Below, piece by piece: positions 1 through 5,576 of a stretch of DNA of 6,650 nucleotides. The first letter of the stretch is position 1. Each line of letters starts with the position of its first letter. Where the stretch lies: the NCBI GenBank assembly GCA_021106775.1, contig JAIOTL010000038.1, positions 1-6,650 on the forward strand, in the 5' to 3' direction. Below the pieces are notes generated by a model. The model was given only the letters and a program-made list of their open reading frames with translations. It searched no databases and had not been told where the DNA came from. The stretch is from Planctomycetota bacterium (lineage in GTDB: Bacteria; Planctomycetota; UBA8742; SKZP01; JAIOTL01). A program made the position numbers and the translations under genes.

Positions 1-252
1 AACATCTCCTGGGAATACCGGCTCGAATTAACTGGTTCTCCCTCCGATCATTGACTTTAAAATAACAAGTTCCGAAATCGACCCCCTTATGTTAACAGGC
101 GCACCTTTTGTAAAACAAACGATATTTCCCCTCAATGAAGTCAAAATAAAAACCGAAACCTAGTCAAATTTACCCAAACCAATCCAATAAGCCAAAAAAT
201 CACGCTTAAAATCAAATTCACACCCATTGCAAACGCAATTTACAACGATACT
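1..252 (+). pseudogene. Broken upstream part of the glycine-rich protein gene (choice-of-anchor D-like domain)
   Basis: This stretch has coding character but no single open frame. In the frame of the downstream gene it is open from 139, reading KITLKIKFTP then IYNDTLTI and FDLEIEGEG. That is the usual C-terminal half of a choice-of-anchor D / ASPM-SPD2-Hydin beta-sandwich (FTP..aGtYnatLtI...GtG). The N-terminal half of such a domain lies in another frame: NTGSN at 14-28, a stop at 29-31, then IIDFKITSSEIDP and LMLTGAPFVK up to a TAG at 161-163. A short LTGSP reading appears in the first frame at 28-42. The pieces are collinear with one domain, so one or more indels probably split it. Whether this is real decay or assembly/sequencing error cannot be told here. 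The domain assignment rests on pattern recognition only. Confidence 0.5.
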
Positions 253-1077
253 TTGACAATTGTTCACGATGCAATCAACGAAGCAATACCTTTTGATTTA
301 GAAATCGAAGGTGAAGGACGAGTACCGATTATCGTAACCTTCAATTACACTGGAGCTATCGAGAACTGGACTGTCCCCGCAGGCGTAACCTCGCTTACCA
401 TTGAAGTCTGGGGCGCACAGGGTGCAAGAGGCAATGGAGGTAAAGGTGCAATGATGAAGGGCGATTTCGTCGTTAGTCCCGGTGATGAGATTAAGGTTTT
501 AGTCGGGCAAAAAGGATTCGACGGTGACAATACACGAGTTTACCTCGGTGGTGGCGGTGGCGGTGGAAGCTTCGTCTGCAAATCCAACAATGACCCGATG
601 ATTATCTCAGGCGGCGGTGGCGGATACACAAACACCGGCTCAACTGCAACGATGCAAGGTAGAGCTACTACTGACGGTGGTGACACATACTCAAATGGTG
701 GTGGAAACAATGGACAAGGCGGAAGAAATGGTATGACAAATGGTCAAGCTGCTGGCGGTGGCGGTTTACTGACAGATGGTGAAAACTACTCATCATATTG
801 CTATGGTGGAAAATCATTCCTCAATGGCGGTGCTGGTGGTAACGGTACTACAGGCTACACCGGCGGAAACGGTGGTTTCGGCGGCGGCGGTGGTGGATAC
901 TGCAGAAGCAATATTTACAATCGTTCCGGTGGTGGCGGCGGATACTCTGGTGGTCAGGGTAGTACATGGAGCGGTCAGCAAAGTGGTGGCGGTGGTGGTT
1001 CCATCAACAATGGCTCGAATAAAACTGCTACTCCTGGTGTTAAAACAAATAACGGCGAAGTTAAAATCACATATTAA
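253..1077 (+). CDS. Glycine-rich domain protein, probably the C-terminal part of a larger secreted protein
   Basis: The 274-residue reading starts at a TTG (253), but the frame is open back to 139 and encodes the end of a beta-sandwich domain, so this start is probably not biological. Residues 28-90 carry the opening of the bacterial glycine-rich domain family (PF12810 / Gly_rich type): FNYTG, WTVPAGVTSLTIEVWGAQG, GGKGA, then F.VSPGDEIKVLVGQKG. Residues 98-250 are dominated by Gly with runs of 5-8 Gly, interspersed with Asn, Ser and Tyr. The protein ends NNGEVKITY, the usual closing strand of this domain, so the C-terminus looks complete and no sorting domain follows. No ATG occurs before residue 67, inside the domain, and no Shine-Dalgarno sequence precedes 253. 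The role is unknown; such domains occur in exported or surface proteins. GC rises locally because Gly codons (GGN) dominate. Confidence 0.75.
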   Translation: MTIVHDAINEAIPFDLEIEGEGRVPIIVTFNYTGAIENWTVPAGVTSLTIEVWGAQGARGNGGKGAMMKGDFVVSPGDEIKVLVGQKGFDGDNTRVYLGGGGGGGSFVCKSNNDPMIISGGGGGYTNTGSTATMQGRATTDGGDTYSNGGGNNGQGGRNGMTNGQAAGGGGLLTDGENYSSYCYGGKSFLNGGAGGNGTTGYTGGNGGFGGGGGGYCRSNIYNRSGGGGGYSGGQGSTWSGQQSGGGGGSINNGSNKTATPGVKTNNGEVKITY

Positions 1078-1098
1078 TCGCAGAACAGACAATTTCCA

Positions 1099-1136
1099 AA
1101 GTCCGGGCAGGATTTACATTCTGTCCGGGCTTTTTT
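1099..1136 (+). terminator. Intrinsic terminator of the glycine-rich protein gene
   Basis: AAGTCCGGGCAG (1099-1110) pairs with CTGTCCGGGCTT (1121-1132) in a 12-bp stem with two G-U wobbles and a 10-nt loop. A T-run (1131-1136, then ATTT) follows. It lies 22 bases after the stop codon of the glycine-rich gene. Confidence 0.85.
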
Positions 1137-1228
1137 ATTTAAATATTGACTATCAAATCGTCTGAATAATCGTAATTAATAGAGTTGAACTATGTTTTTA
1201 GTACACTGTCAAGCAAGTTTCGAAGGAT

Positions 1229-1314
1229 TGTCATTCCCGTGAAAACGGGAATCCAGACTGATACAATATTATATTCTGACTTATCCTGGATTCCCAATCG
1301 AGTTGGGAATGACA
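1229..1314 (+). repeat. Palindromic interspersed repeat, copy A (86 bp)
   Basis: The element has two arms. The left arm (1229-1256) is TGTC + hairpin + CCAG, and the hairpin is ATTCCCGT-GAAA-ACGGGAAT (1233-1252). The right arm (1286-1314) is CTGG + hairpin + GACA, and the hairpin is ATTCCCAA-TCGAG-TTGGGAAT (1290-1310). The arms are also mutually inverted at their ends (TGTCATTCCC / GGGAATGACA and GGGAATCCAG / CTGGATTCCC), so the unit can form two small hairpins or one long one. It has the same orientation as copy C and is opposite to copy B. It carries no coding capacity and is comparable to REP/MITE-type elements. Confidence 0.9.
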
Positions 1315-1340
1315 GTCTTTTTGAACCCTTTACTACTTTC

Positions 1341-1369
1341 TTGACAAAGCATTAGTCTTGCTGATAAAT
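1341..1369 (+). promoter_or_regulatory. Putative sigma70-type promoter of msrA
   Basis: A perfect -35 TTGACA (1341-1346) is followed after 17 bases by ATAAAT (1364-1369) as -10. Transcription would start near 1376, downstream of the ATG at 1368. This excludes that ATG as translation start and leaves a leader of about 50 nt before the ATG at 1425. Confidence 0.5.
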
Positions 1370-1424
1370 GTTTTACTTTCAATATATTTTATTACAGCAA
1401 GATAAACACAAACGAGGTAAAACC

Positions 1425-1934
1425 ATGGATAAACCGAAAATTGACGACCAACTTGAGCAGGTAATGTTTTCAGCAGGCTGTTTCTGGGGGGTTCAACATA
1501 TTCTGGATGAAATCCCTGGTGTGATAAAAACAAAGGTCGGCTACGCTGGCGGAATCCCCAATAATCCCTCATATATTGCGGTTGCAACAGGTGTAACCGG
1601 TCATGCTGAGACAGTGCATGTTGAATTCGACCCAAAAATTATCAGTTTCAAGGAATTGCTTGAGTATTTCTGGCGTTTACATGACCCAACTCAGCTAAAT
1701 CGTCAGGGTTCGGATGTTGGCTCCCAGTATCGCTCTGTAATCTTCTATTATTCGGAACAGCATCGTGAAATCGCTGAGGAGTCTAAGACTGCATTTGATG
1801 AATCAAAGGTTTTCAAGCGGAAGGCGGTTACACAGATAGTACCTGCAGATGTTTTTTTTCCTGCGGATAAATCCCATCAGAAATATTGCTCCAGGACCGG
1901 CAAATCATCTTGCCATTTCCTTCGTCCACAGTAA
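1425..1934 (+). CDS. msrA: Peptide-methionine (S)-S-oxide reductase MsrA
   Basis: MsrA reduces the S-epimer of methionine sulfoxide in proteins or as free amino acid, using a sulfenic-acid cysteine that thioredoxin recycles; it is normally cytoplasmic. The 169-residue product shows the family pattern. GCFWG has catalytic Cys19, GYAGG has Tyr40, TGHAE has Glu62, HDPT..NRQG.DVG.QYRS has Tyr102, and HQKY is at 151-154. Cys155 and Cys163 near the C-terminus are eight residues apart, like the two recycling cysteines of E. coli MsrA, so they are probably resolving cysteines. I chose ATG 1425 because GAGGT (1414-1418) precedes it by 6 bases and the family pattern begins shortly after; an in-frame ATG at 1368 falls within the promoter. 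There is no fused MsrB domain. The gene is monocistronic, with its own promoter, and converges with the lipoprotein gene. Confidence 0.95.
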   Translation: MDKPKIDDQLEQVMFSAGCFWGVQHILDEIPGVIKTKVGYAGGIPNNPSYIAVATGVTGHAETVHVEFDPKIISFKELLEYFWRLHDPTQLNRQGSDVGSQYRSVIFYYSEQHREIAEESKTAFDESKVFKRKAVTQIVPADVFFPADKSHQKYCSRTGKSSCHFLRPQ

Positions 1935-2029
1935 ATCCACATTTAATGTTTGTATCTCAATAAATCGTAATGTCGTTGCAAAACAAACATTCTTTATCCG
2001 CTGGACAGGTTGCTAAATGGAAACTTAAT

Positions 2030-2060
2030 AAAAAAAGGCGGTATTAACTACCGCCTTATT
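2030..2060 (-). terminator. Intrinsic terminator between convergent msrA and the lipoprotein gene
   Basis: AAGGCGGTA (2035-2043) and TACCGCCTT (2049-2057) form a perfect 9-bp stem with loop TTAAC. On the minus strand it is followed by a run of seven T (complement of 2030-2036), 25 bases beyond the lipoprotein stop. This is a strong terminator for that gene. On the plus strand the tail TTATTAAT is weaker, but the hairpin may also stop msrA transcripts. Confidence 0.85.
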
Positions 2061-2082
2061 AATCTCAGATGTTTAATCTCGC

Positions 2083-3774
2083 TTATTGGACCTGAACTGT
2101 ACCAATGGAGAGTCTCGTATTGTTGTCTTCGTCCGGTTCATTGAATTTGTAAATATCGTCCATAACCATGACAAATCTATATGTACCTGGGTCAGGATAC
2201 GGGCGAGCACCCCAAACATAGGCACCAAAAGGATTCATCAAAATGTCAATGCCAGGTTGAATCAAGAACCAAAAACGATTGCAGAAGTAATCACCGAACT
2301 GTGCTTCATCGTTCTTTGACCAGTAGAACGCCATCGAACAATTTTCAGCATACTGAATCGAAGCACTATATCTTATGGAGAAATCGTAAACATTGGAGCC
2401 GCCACCAGCTGGGATATAATTATCTGCACGAAACTCCAGTAATTCGATGTCATTGGGTCCATTCGGATTATTTGTCGCTTCGAGGTCGCCATTACCGCCA
2501 AGACCCTGGAAAGAGTAGTTGTCATATTCAACAGCTTCTCTGACTTCGTGAAAACTATCGGGGTCAACAAGTGCAATAATGGTGGAGAAGCCCGAAATAC
2601 ACGGATAAACTACAAAGTCGTATCCAAGAGGACCGTTTGGTGGTGGTGCTCGAGTCAATAAAACATCACCGACACCTCTATCATATATATCAATAAACGA
2701 AACTAGAGGGTCCCAATAGTTGAATCTAAAAACTGTATACGGTAATGTTGAAGTAACATAAATAAGTCTGTTAGTATTTCCACCAATTTCACCTGTAACA
2801 CGCTCATCACCAATTAGTACATCCCACGTGTCGTAAACATCGTCCTCAGAAAGAAATACTTGTACCCAGAAATCGGATTTAACTGGACCAATGCCTGAAT
2901 TCAGAACTTCCCATTCAGTAATCGATGTACCGCCTGTATGCGGCAACGGGCTTGTCGGTGTTCTCTGTAAATATTTAATTTGCAGATTAGGCAAATATGG
3001 ATTCGTAATAGCAAGCGTACCAGCAGCGCTATTTACAGTTGCGATTCGCTCATTGTTTGTTTCGTCTCTCTCTCCAATACAGTCCTGAGCATCAAGTAGT
3101 CCGTAAACATTGAAGCTAACTGTTTCAGGACCGAGGAAAGGGGCATTGTTAGGATCGGGAATAACGAGTGGAAAATGATCCGTTCTCGGGATTGTGATAT
3201 TTTCGACGATAACATGTCTTTTATCCGCGAAAAGCCCTGGAAGTACAAATTCCGCAGCGAACCAGTCTTCCGGTCCGATAACGCCAAGACCGACAACTGT
3301 TGTTTCCCGTGCAACTCCATTTCCCTCGCCGTTACCAGTCGCAGTAAATACTGTTCCCTCTACATTATCGGTTGAACCTATTAACGTATAGTCAGTTGAA
3401 CCAGTGTATAAAATTTCATATTCAGTTCCGGATTCGAACGAACCAGCGTTAACTTGTTTTCCAGTGGTATCTTCGAAAAATATTCTTATGTTTCCTGAAA
3501 GAGGGATATTTGGGTTCTTAGGAAAATCAGAATCGTAAAGATTCTGAATCAGAATATTTAACGAGATGGAGTCGCCAGGAAGAGGATTTGTCGATGTAAC
3601 AACATCAAAATCGATCCAGATGAGGTCGCCCGTTGTATCTTTCTTGGGCCCAGCACATTTCATCCATTCTTCAAAATCAATAGGGTTTCCTGTTATGAGA
3701 TTGTCGCAACCGATTACCAGAGAAACTAATGTTACAATGGCAACCATGATTGCAAGGTTGAGTTTTCTTTTCAT
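2083..3774 (-). CDS. Secreted lipoprotein with CARDB-like repeats
   Basis: The product has 563 residues. MKRK is followed by a hydrophobic stretch (5-21) and the lipobox VIGC with Cys23, so it should be processed by signal peptidase II and lipid-anchored. Three units resemble CARDB (cell-adhesion-related bacterial, PF07705) Ig-like domains and end in related acidic motifs: about 49-245 (ERDETNNER), 262-422 (DPDSFHEVREAVEYDNY) and 441-558 (NEPDEDNNTR). Units 2 and 3 open with PNLQIKYL and NDIELLEF, typical first strands; unit 1 has a long insertion. I chose ATG at 3774 because GGAGG (minus strand, 3786-3782) lies 7 bases upstream and the signal peptide begins there; an ATG at 3816 would add 14 residues before the signal. 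Asp24 at the +2 position would mean inner-membrane retention under the E. coli Lol rule, which may not hold in this lineage. No catalytic domain is visible; a binding, adhesion or structural role is inferred. The precise ligand is unknown. Confidence 0.85.
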   Translation of the reverse strand: MKRKLNLAIMVAIVTLVSLVIGCDNLITGNPIDFEEWMKCAGPKKDTTGDLIWIDFDVVTSTNPLPGDSISLNILIQNLYDSDFPKNPNIPLSGNIRIFFEDTTGKQVNAGSFESGTEYEILYTGSTDYTLIGSTDNVEGTVFTATGNGEGNGVARETTVVGLGVIGPEDWFAAEFVLPGLFADKRHVIVENITIPRTDHFPLVIPDPNNAPFLGPETVSFNVYGLLDAQDCIGERDETNNERIATVNSAAGTLAITNPYLPNLQIKYLQRTPTSPLPHTGGTSITEWEVLNSGIGPVKSDFWVQVFLSEDDVYDTWDVLIGDERVTGEIGGNTNRLIYVTSTLPYTVFRFNYWDPLVSFIDIYDRGVGDVLLTRAPPPNGPLGYDFVVYPCISGFSTIIALVDPDSFHEVREAVEYDNYSFQGLGGNGDLEATNNPNGPNDIELLEFRADNYIPAGGGSNVYDFSIRYSASIQYAENCSMAFYWSKNDEAQFGDYFCNRFWFLIQPGIDILMNPFGAYVWGARPYPDPGTYRFVMVMDDIYKFNEPDEDNNTRLSIGTVQVQ

Positions 3775-3781
3775 TTCTTTT

Positions 3782-3786
3782 CCTCC
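3782..3786 (-). promoter_or_regulatory. Ribosome binding site that fixes the lipoprotein start
   Basis: GGAGG on the minus strand stands 7 bases before the ATG at 3774-3772. It supports this start over the in-frame ATG at 3816. Confidence 0.8.
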
Positions 3787-3903
3787 ATGTATTTGAAAAG
3801 ATTTTGTAAAGTTCAATTAACTAAAAGCATTAAGTCAATAACGCAAATCATATGCCAAAACACAATATTTTTGCTCTTAGTTGCTAAATCCTGGCATCAC
3901 ATT

Positions 3904-3932
3904 ATTATAACAGGTTTTGAGCGTCGAATACA
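3904..3932 (-). promoter_or_regulatory. Putative extended -10 promoter of the lipoprotein gene
   Basis: On the minus strand TGTTATAAT contains a perfect TATAAT (3909-3904) with the TGn extended -10 signature. A weak -35, TGTATT (3932-3927), stands 17 bases upstream. Start would be near 3897, giving a leader of about 120 nt. Confidence 0.4.
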
Positions 3933-4177
3933 ATGTTATCATCAAAATATTTCGAAATTCAAACCCGAAACTTTACAAAACTGTTTACTGAGTTACCGCT
4001 GATTTAGCATGTAAAATTCAATTTGTCAAAGTATCATGGGTAATATACATATCATATTCTCTACAAAAGCAGAGCTTTCATAAAGACTGTGTATTTTAGT
4101 GTTTCAAAATTCATCATGCAAATGATTTTTCTAAGTTAACAAAGAATACTTTCGATTATATTTTATGTTTTTTACAC

Positions 4178-4196
4178 TTTTGCAGAAAATGCAAAA
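4178..4196. promoter_or_regulatory. Palindrome TTTTGCA-GAAAA-TGCAAAA, candidate operator
   Basis: A perfect 7-bp inverted repeat with a 5-base spacer lies about 210 bases upstream of the UbiA-like gene. Its core, TTTGCA-N5-TGCAAA, recurs downstream of the same gene at 5369-5385. It could be a protein binding site or merely an AT-rich hairpin. Confidence 0.3.
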
Positions 4197-4238
4197 ATAA
4201 TGATAAAATTGTTCGTAGTAGTACAGAAATAATGCCCT

Positions 4239-4349
4239 TGTCATACCCAACTTGATTGGGAATCCAGTGAATACAAAACCTCGAGCTTATGTTAGGAGCA
4301 TAAGCAAAAAATAGAATATTACTGGATTACTGCTTTCGAAGGAATGACA
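4239..4349 (-). repeat. Palindromic interspersed repeat, copy B (111 bp, inverted, degenerate)
   Basis: On the minus strand the element reads like copies A and C. Its left arm is here at 4321-4349 (hairpin ATTCCTTC-GAAA-GCAGTAAT, two mispairs, GAAA loop kept). Its right arm is at 4239-4268 (ATTCCCAA-TCAAG-TTGGGTAT, one mispair). The centre is longer (52 bases) than in A and C and contains an extra perfect hairpin, GCTTATG-TTAGGAG-CATAAGC (4285-4305). The mutations in the arms suggest an older or decaying copy. It ends 57 bases before the UbiA-like start codon. Confidence 0.85.
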
Positions 4350-4396
4350 TGTAAACCGAATTTTTAGAGGAATTCTTCACTCTATATGAAAATACT

Positions 4397-4400
4397 GAGG
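4397..4400 (+). promoter_or_regulatory. Ribosome binding site that fixes the UbiA-like start
   Basis: GAGG lies 6 bases before ATG 4407. The in-frame ATG at 4386 has its nearest AGAGG 15 bases away, so 4407 is preferred. Confidence 0.65.
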
Positions 4401-4406
4401 ACGAGA

Positions 4407-5267
4407 ATGAAATACGATTTGACAAAACTCGCATATGCAAGCCTACTTGTTGGTTTTTTCGTTATCAGCACGGCATGGGCGTTTGAACTGTCAGACAATG
4501 AGTACAATATCGAGAAAACTGCAACATTGCTCAGTTTGACGATAATATCATTGTTGGCAGTGCTCAACCTAAGCATAAGTTTCACAAAACTTGTTCGCCT
4601 GCCTGAAGATACACCTTCCACCAAAATTCCAAGAAAATCCGTACTCTGGCTGATGATTGTCCTTGATACTGTAATATTTGCTGCATCTGCGTTCATGCTC
4701 AATCTACTCAATCTTTTCTTGATGCCGCTTATATTTCTTATTCTTGCTTTGTACCCCATTACGAAATACACAACCTTTCTGTCGCATTTCTTCTTCGGAC
4801 TGTGTTTCGCGGTAGTCCCGATTTATGTTTGGGCTGCGATTTGGGGTAGTTTTTTTACCATCAGCAAGGAATTTGCTGTTCAACCCTTTATTCTCTCTTT
4901 CATCCTGTTATTATGGGCAACAACATTGAATATCAACAGATATATGATTATTTCGGAGAATAAAGATATCAGACGGACTATTCCGCAAAATCTCGGAATC
5001 AAGGTAGGTAAATTTGCAATAAACCTCAACATATCTGTAATACTTGGACTGCTTTTTTTTCTTACTGTGATTAACGGGCATACGTTTATCATCTGGATAG
5101 GACTGATTCTTGCGATGGTTTTTCTCCTTCAAAGCTCGCAAACACTTCGCAGGGAAACAGATGAGAAATCATCAAAACGGTTCTATGCCTTAAATTTACG
5201 CTCTGTTATCGCTTACACATGCTTTTTGATTGTTGATGTTATGGTCGAATCTTATGTTTTGCATTAG
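4407..5267 (+). CDS. UbiA-fold polytopic membrane protein, probably catalytically inactive
   Basis: The 286-residue protein has about nine hydrophobic segments (near 8-26, 38-59, 79-97, 98-116, 122-148, 157-175, 204-222, 225-241, 265-284), the number found in UbiA prenyltransferases, and a family-typical length. The middle section YPITKYTTFLSHFFFGL (116-132), followed by PIYVWAAIWG and a helix ending LLLWATTLN, resembles the YsytKrfTwlSHlvLGla...P.gaWiAv.G...LLWvaGFD stretch of the menaquinone/4-hydroxybenzoate (MqnP/UbiA) branch; RRTIPQNLGIK (189-199) matches its ..hSIParfGi.. end. Real enzymes carry NRxxDxxxD and DxxYxxxD, which bind Mg-diphosphate. Here the first site reads FTKLVRLPEDTPSTK (59-73) and the second NINRYMIISENKD (175-187), so the key Asp residues appear lost. 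The role is unknown: a pseudoenzyme, a divergent transferase, or a decaying gene whose frame is still intact. The identification is from memory of the family pattern. Confidence 0.65.
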   Translation: MKYDLTKLAYASLLVGFFVISTAWAFELSDNEYNIEKTATLLSLTIISLLAVLNLSISFTKLVRLPEDTPSTKIPRKSVLWLMIVLDTVIFAASAFMLNLLNLFLMPLIFLILALYPITKYTTFLSHFFFGLCFAVVPIYVWAAIWGSFFTISKEFAVQPFILSFILLLWATTLNINRYMIISENKDIRRTIPQNLGIKVGKFAINLNISVILGLLFFLTVINGHTFIIWIGLILAMVFLLQSSQTLRRETDEKSSKRFYALNLRSVIAYTCFLIVDVMVESYVLH

Positions 5268-5365
5268 GCATCGATCCAAAACCAAAATTAAGTGCAGATT
5301 TATGTTTAAATTCCGATTTATTTATGATTGAAACAAAATTTGCGTTTTTGTTGATTTCGTTGAGC

Positions 5366-5388
5366 AAATTTGCAAAAAATGCAAATTT
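5366..5388. promoter_or_regulatory. Palindrome AAATTTGCA-AAAAA-TGCAAATTT; operator or weak terminator
   Basis: A perfect 9-bp inverted repeat with an A5 spacer lies 98 bases after the UbiA-like stop codon. Its core, TTTGCA-N5-TGCAAA, is the same as in the palindrome at 4178-4196. The following TTTTCTTTT is pyrimidine-rich, so it might serve as a weak terminator, although the stem has little GC. Confidence 0.35.
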
Positions 5389-5474
5389 TCTTTTCACTAT
5401 GGAATTTACTAACGTAAAATTGTTAATAAATTCATATAATTTGGGAAATTTTTTAAACAATTTTCATTGATAGG

Positions 5475-5502
5475 TTGTTTTTCGAGTAAAACTTGGTATA
5501 AT
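5475..5502 (+). promoter_or_regulatory. Putative promoter of the PP2C phosphatase gene
   Basis: TTGTTT (5475-5480) and a perfect TATAAT (5497-5502) are separated by 16 bases. TGG directly before TATAAT supplies an extended -10. Transcription would start near 5509, about 68 bases before the GTG start. Confidence 0.55.
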
Positions 5503-5510
5503 AAACTAAC

Positions 5511-5531
5511 AGGAAGCAACGCTTCCTTTTT
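5511..5531 (+). terminator. Terminator-like hairpin directly after the promoter
   Basis: AGGAAGC-AAC-GCTTCCT (5511-5527) is a perfect stem with a 3-base loop, and a run of five T follows the GCTTCC arm (5527-5531). It begins almost at the predicted transcription start. It could end transcripts from the UbiA-like gene, attenuate the PP2C transcript, or be a stabilising 5' stem-loop. Confidence 0.5.
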
Positions 5532-5576
5532 ACTTTAATGTTGAACCGAGAATTTCAGCATAGAAATTAATTATCC

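Larger units (their letters stand above)
1078..1424. other. Intergenic region between the glycine-rich gene and msrA
   Basis: This 347-base gene-free stretch contains the terminator at 1099-1136, repeat copy A at 1229-1314, an imperfect outer inverted repeat around it (1207-1217 and 1336-1346), and the msrA promoter at 1341-1369. I see no small gene or RNA gene in it. Confidence 0.8.
3775..4406. other. Long AT-rich intergenic region between divergent lipoprotein and membrane protein genes
   Basis: These 632 bases contain the minus-strand lipoprotein promoter, a small hairpin at 4113-4126 (ATCAT-gcaa-ATGAT), the palindrome at 4178-4196, and repeat copy B at 4239-4349. A TTTACA at 4171-4176 with AATAAT at 4196-4201 could be a plus-strand promoter, but the spacing (19) is long. 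A 71-codon open frame at 3787-4002 has no family resemblance and no ribosome binding site, and is not called. Confidence 0.7.
5268..5576. other. AT-rich intergenic region upstream of the PP2C gene
   Basis: These 309 bases hold two AT-rich hairpins (5332-5352, AACAAAA / TTTTGTT; and 5366-5388), an extended -10 promoter and a terminator-like hairpin. No gene is apparent. A 10-codon ATG frame at 5538-5570 lacks a ribosome binding site. Confidence 0.7.

Noticed and set aside
776..1165. Open frame (+) of 129 codons rich in Val/Ala, and an opposite 92-codon frame at 814-1092
   Set aside because: These are shadows created by GGN glycine codons of the real gene; they have no family pattern and overlap the terminator or the gene.
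1229..1314. CRISPR array or tandem repeat
   Set aside because: The three repeat units are kilobases apart, differ in orientation and have palindromic arms; there is no regular spacer structure.
1368..1424. N-terminal extension of MsrA from the ATG at 1368
   Set aside because: It lies within the proposed -10 region, has no ribosome binding site and no family similarity; ATG 1425 has GAGGT at good spacing.
3775..3816. Earlier ATG at 3816 for the lipoprotein
   Set aside because: It would add 14 residues before a perfect signal peptide, and the GGAGG site would lie inside the coding sequence.
3810..3838. Minus-strand TTGACT (3838-3833) as the -35 of a lipoprotein promoter
   Set aside because: The sequence 17 bases downstream, TGAACT, is a poor -10; the extended -10 at 3909-3904 is better.
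3787..4002. 71-codon open frame (+) in the intergenic region
   Set aside because: No ribosome binding site and no recognisable composition; it overlaps the minus-strand promoter and leader of the lipoprotein gene.
5538..5570. 10-codon ATG frame before the PP2C gene as a leader peptide
   Set aside because: No Shine-Dalgarno sequence and no run of regulatory codons; it is short enough to arise by chance.
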